Translations under genes and position numbers: made by a program
Notes under the pieces: model-generated
What the model was told of the DNA's origin: nothing
The model's input: only the letters and a program-made list of their open reading frames with translations
The model's database searches: none
Source: Abditibacteriota bacterium
Lineage (GTDB): Bacteria; Armatimonadota; UBA5829
DNA: 8,001 nt
Assembly (NCBI GenBank): GCA_017958015.1
Contig: JAGDDM010000256.1
Span: forward strand, 1-8,001
Direction of reading: 5' to 3'
Shown: one piece after another, positions 6,215 to 8,001 of the stretch
Layout of the letters: each line of letters starts with the position of its first letter
Position numbering within the stretch: position 1 is the first letter of the stretch

Positions 6215-6244
6215 ATTATACTATATTTTTCGGAACGAATACAA
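6215..6244 (-). promoter_or_regulatory. Promoter of PEP-CTERM copy 1
   Basis: On the minus strand there is a perfect -10 TATAAT (6220-6215) and a weak -35 TTGTAT (6244-6239) with an 18-base spacer. The block GGGG(T/C)TGTAT ahead of the spacer is shared with the promoter of copy 2, with the same geometry. The predicted leader is about 74 bases. Confidence 0.68.
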
Positions 6245-6294
6245 CCCCAAAACAAAAAAATCGCCGAAAAATCGGATTTTTTCGTAAAAAACGC

Positions 6295-6338
6295 AAAAAA
6301 AAACGAGCTCCCCGGGAGATGTCGGAACTCGTTTTTTT
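6295..6338 (-). terminator. Terminator of PEP-CTERM copy 2
   Basis: Arms 6297-6311 and 6324-6338 pair with one mismatch (core CGAG/CTCG and TCC/GGA) around a 12-base loop. Nine A (6295-6303) give a U-run on minus-strand RNA. It lies 10 bases past the TAA of the gene ending at 6349. It separates the two PEP-CTERM transcription units. Confidence 0.82.
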
Positions 6339-6348
6339 AATTGCAATA

Positions 6349-7020
6349 TTACTTGCGAATGCGTCTCTTGAGACCGAAAGCGGAAACAAGACCCATGGCG
6401 GCGTACGCGAAAGCGGCCGGCTCGGGAACTTCGGTTTCGGGCTCTTCGGGAGCGGTGGTGCTGAGTCTGAGGACCGCAGCGTTAGTCATACCGGCGATGT
6501 CGTTCACGTCAAACGCGTAGGTGTACATCGGGGTAGCCTTCTTGGTGTGATCACCGTCCCAAACGAAGGAATCGACATAATCACCGTTGACGTAGACGTA
6601 CCATTCCTGACCGATCAGATTCTGGACGTTAGCGGCGTTGGCGCCCCAAACGTTGAAAGAGAGAGCCGGAGTGATTACGGGGTCATCAACGTAAACGGCG
6701 AAGTAGATATCGTCGAACGTATATTCCGTGGACAGGAGTCTGAGATAAAGATCGGACGCGTCCTGGGGAGCGTTTTCGTCCTTAAGCAGAGCAACGATAC
6801 CGAAACTTCCGTTCATGAGCTGGTAAGGAATCGTGCCGTTCTGAACGTTGGAGTAGGTCGCGTTAACATTCATGAGACCGCCTTCACCGGTAGGACCGGC
6901 AAGGATTGTGGCGGTGCCGTCAATGGCGGCGGTAGCCTCGTTGTAGTCCTTGACCCAACCCGCGAATACGGAACCCGCTGTTACAGCGATGAGAGCTATA
7001 ACGAACATAAACTTTTTCAT
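6349..7020 (-). CDS. PEP-CTERM exported protein, copy 2 (223 aa)
   Basis: This is a paralogue of the next minus-strand gene and has the same length. It has a signal peptide (residues 1-20, MKKFMFVIALIAVTAGSVFA, cleaved before GWVKDYNEATAA), a body with shared blocks (FGIVALL, DDIY, FNVWG, WYV, DSFVWD, DIAG), and a C-terminal sorting signal (199-223): PEP, then FAYAAMGLVSAFGL, then KRRIRK. Similarity is strongest at both ends and weaker in the middle (about residues 35-100), where the sequences carry different insertions. It starts at ATG 7020 with AGGAGGTG (7035-7028) 7 bases upstream. It has its own promoter, leader palindrome and terminator, so the two copies are separate units. The likely role is a secreted or surface-displayed structural or matrix protein; the body fold is unknown to me. 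Confidence 0.9.
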   Translation of the reverse strand: MKKFMFVIALIAVTAGSVFAGWVKDYNEATAAIDGTATILAGPTGEGGLMNVNATYSNVQNGTIPYQLMNGSFGIVALLKDENAPQDASDLYLRLLSTEYTFDDIYFAVYVDDPVITPALSFNVWGANAANVQNLIGQEWYVYVNGDYVDSFVWDGDHTKKATPMYTYAFDVNDIAGMTNAAVLRLSTTAPEEPETEVPEPAAFAYAAMGLVSAFGLKRRIRK

Positions 7021-7068
7021 TGTGTTTCACCTCCTTTCGTGTGAGATTTCGTTTCTTGACGAACGGTT

Positions 7069-7085
7069 GTATTACACCGTAATAC
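7069..7085 (-). promoter_or_regulatory. Leader palindrome (operator or 5' hairpin), copy 2
   Basis: The same 17-mer as at 6182-6198 (GTATTAC-N3-GTAATAC); here the outer bases T/A extend the arms to 8. It lies about 13 bases into the predicted transcript of PEP-CTERM copy 2. Confidence 0.7.
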
Positions 7086-7104
7086 ACAAAGAAACCTATA
7101 CTAT

Positions 7105-7134
7105 ATTATACAACATATTCAAAAAAAGATACAG
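7105..7134 (-). promoter_or_regulatory. Promoter of PEP-CTERM copy 2
   Basis: On the minus strand there is a perfect -10 TATAAT (7110-7105) and a -35-like CTGTAT (7134-7129) with an 18-base spacer, the same geometry as copy 1. A small GCCCC-aaa-GGGGC dyad (7134-7146) abuts the -35. The predicted leader is about 78 bases. Confidence 0.65.
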
Positions 7135-7181
7135 CCCCAAAGGGGCAAAAAAACAAAAAATTTCGGTTTTTTTCCGAAAAG

Positions 7182-7210
7182 TGGACAATTTTTTCGAATT
7201 GGGTTATAAT
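7182..7210 (+). promoter_or_regulatory. Promoter of the comEA-like gene
   Basis: The -35 TGGACA (7182-7187, 5/6) and perfect -10 TATAAT (7205-7210) are 17 bases apart. A short hairpin TTTCGG-T7-CCGAAA (7161-7179) ends just before the -35. Transcription would start near 7217, leaving a leader of about 22 bases with AAAGGAG at 7224-7230. Confidence 0.8.
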
Positions 7211-7238
7211 AATTTATCTTACGAAAGGAGAACGCGGC

Positions 7239-7865
7239 ATGAAAATTCGCGAGGCTGTAGGTTATATCATCGGCGGTTTGGTTACTTTCGTCCTGGCTTG
7301 GACGTATTGCGGCGGCGGCTACGAGGCCGTGGAAGCGGTCAAGTATCCCCGTCTGTCTTTCGGTGTGGCCAACAGTCACGCGCCGGTAAACGTTCCTCCC
7401 CAGGAGTTTGACTCCAACAAAGTTGTTGTCCACGTTGTGGGCGCCGTCAAGAATCCGGGCGTGTACACTTTGAACCGGGCCGCCAGAGTCGTGACCGCGG
7501 TAAACGCCGCCGGCGGCACCACCAAGGACGCGGACACATCCATGATAAACATGGCCCGCCGCCTCGAGGACGGCGAACAGGTCCGCATTCCGAGCAACAG
7601 GCCTCAGGAAGCCGTCATGGGCTCCGCGCCCGTAATGTCCTTCTCCTCCGTAGCCTCCGGACAGAAAGTCATAGCCAAAGTCAACATCAACAAGGCCGGA
7701 GTGCAGGAACTGGACACCCTTCCCGGCATCGGCCCCGCCCTCGCTCAGCGCATCATCAACTACCGCAACTCCGTGGGCAGATTCAATTCCCCCAACGAAC
7801 TGGTGAACGTCAGCGGCATCGGCGAGAAAAAACTGGCCGAAATACTGCCCCACGTAACCCTATGA
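7239..7865 (+). CDS. comEA: ComEA-like membrane-anchored DNA-binding protein
   Basis: This 208-aa protein has an N-terminal membrane anchor (about residues 7-22), a SLBB-type domain (about 61-119: [34 protein letters not shown]), a short linker, and a C-terminal double helix-hairpin-helix domain (about 147-206: [18 protein letters not shown], then [14 protein letters not shown]). This is the full domain order of Gram-positive-type ComEA, the periplasmic or surface receptor that binds double-stranded DNA during natural transformation; the length is normal. The start is ATG 7239 with AAAGGAG 8 bases upstream. Its stop codon overlaps the start of a prepilin-type gene by 4 bases (ATGA), suggesting translational coupling and a shared role in a DNA-uptake or type IV pilus system. 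In vivo function in competence is inferred from the family. Confidence 0.92.
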   Translation: MKIREAVGYIIGGLVTFVLAWTYCGGGYEAVEAVKYPRLSFGVANSHAPVNVPPQEFDSNKVVVHVVGAVKNPGVYTLNRAARVVTAVNAAGGTTKDADTSMINMARRLEDGEQVRIPSNRPQEAVMGSAPVMSFSSVASGQKVIAKVNINKAGVQELDTLPGIGPALAQRIINYRNSVGRFNSPNELVNVSGIGEKKLAEILPHVTL

Positions 7866-8001
7866 AACGCGGCTTCACCCTCATAGAACTCCTCTGCGTC
7901 ATCGCAATCATCGCCGTTCTCGCGGCGATTCTTTTTCCCGTGTTCCACTCCGCCAAACAGGCCGCCATGCGCTCCGCCTGCGCCAACAATCTGCGCCAGC
8001 T
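7862..8001 (+). CDS. Prepilin-type N-methylation domain protein (3' end outside window)
   Basis: Forty-six codons are visible from ATG 7862, which overlaps the comEA stop. The start carries a type IV prepilin signal: basic MKRG, then FTLIELL with Glu at +5 after the G|F peptidase site, and a hydrophobic helix ([17 protein letters not shown]), followed by a stretch with SACANNLRQ. This is the type III signal cleaved by prepilin peptidase, found in type IV pilins, type II secretion pseudopilins and the large pilin-like (DUF1559-like) families. The visible end resembles those large families, but the fold after the helix is outside the window, so the class cannot be fixed. Coupling to comEA favours a pilus or DNA-uptake role. 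Confidence 0.9.
   Translation, partial: MKRGFTLIELLCVIAIIAVLAAILFPVFHSAKQAAMRSACANNLRQ

Noticed and set aside
5451..6287. Long plus-strand open frame (278 codons) opposite PEP-CTERM copy 1
   Set aside because: It is the antisense shadow of a gene with a signal peptide, a sorting tail, a Shine-Dalgarno and a promoter. It has no ribosome binding site, and it runs through the bidirectional terminator and through the leader and promoter of the real gene.
6319..7044. Long plus-strand open frame (241 codons) opposite PEP-CTERM copy 2
   Set aside because: It resembles the previous shadow only because the two real genes are paralogues. It begins inside the terminator loop region and lacks a ribosome binding site.
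7119..7853. Minus-strand open frame of 244 codons opposite comEA
   Set aside because: It is antisense to an unmistakable SLBB-HhH protein and its own end crosses the divergent promoters. It is a shadow.

Overview
The window is an accessory-looking stretch of a bacterial chromosome of moderate GC. Three things bear on its origin. There are two PEP-CTERM proteins, which implies an exosortase-type sorting system and a diderm envelope. The prepilin start at the right edge reads ...AAILFPVF..., a wording I associate mainly with Armatimonadota/Abditibacteriota and less with the PVC phyla. Large beta-helix surface proteins are common in both groups. My best guess is an Armatimonadota/Abditibacteriota-like or PVC-type bacterium, held with low to moderate confidence. 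No rRNA, tRNA, transposase or CRISPR array is visible.

Layout. (1) Bases 1-2274 hold the 3' part of a large secreted right-handed beta-helix protein, closed by a strong intrinsic terminator. (2) Bases 2390-5348 hold four co-directional genes for small membrane proteins. Three of them end in FxLYD-like beta-sandwich domains, two begin with a SHOCT-like motif, and one is a single-pass protein with a long Lys/Pro/Glu-rich tail. The first three are separated by 1-3 bases. The fourth sits behind a 108-base intergenic segment rich in small repeats and hairpins, and is more AT-rich. (3) Bases 5463-7020 on the minus strand hold two tandem paralogous PEP-CTERM proteins, both 223 aa once one start is corrected. 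Each has its own promoter and terminator and the same palindrome in the 5' leader. (4) Bases 7239-8001 on the plus strand hold a ComEA-like DNA-binding protein, overlapped by 4 bases by a prepilin-type gene that runs off the window.

Almost everything encoded here is predicted to act at or outside the cytoplasmic membrane: surface adhesion or glycan binding (beta-helix protein, PEP-CTERM pair), an uncharacterised membrane cluster (SHOCT/FxLYD), and DNA uptake or pilus assembly (comEA plus pilin). The least explained parts are the SHOCT/FxLYD cluster and the shared promoter-palindrome module of the PEP-CTERM pair.
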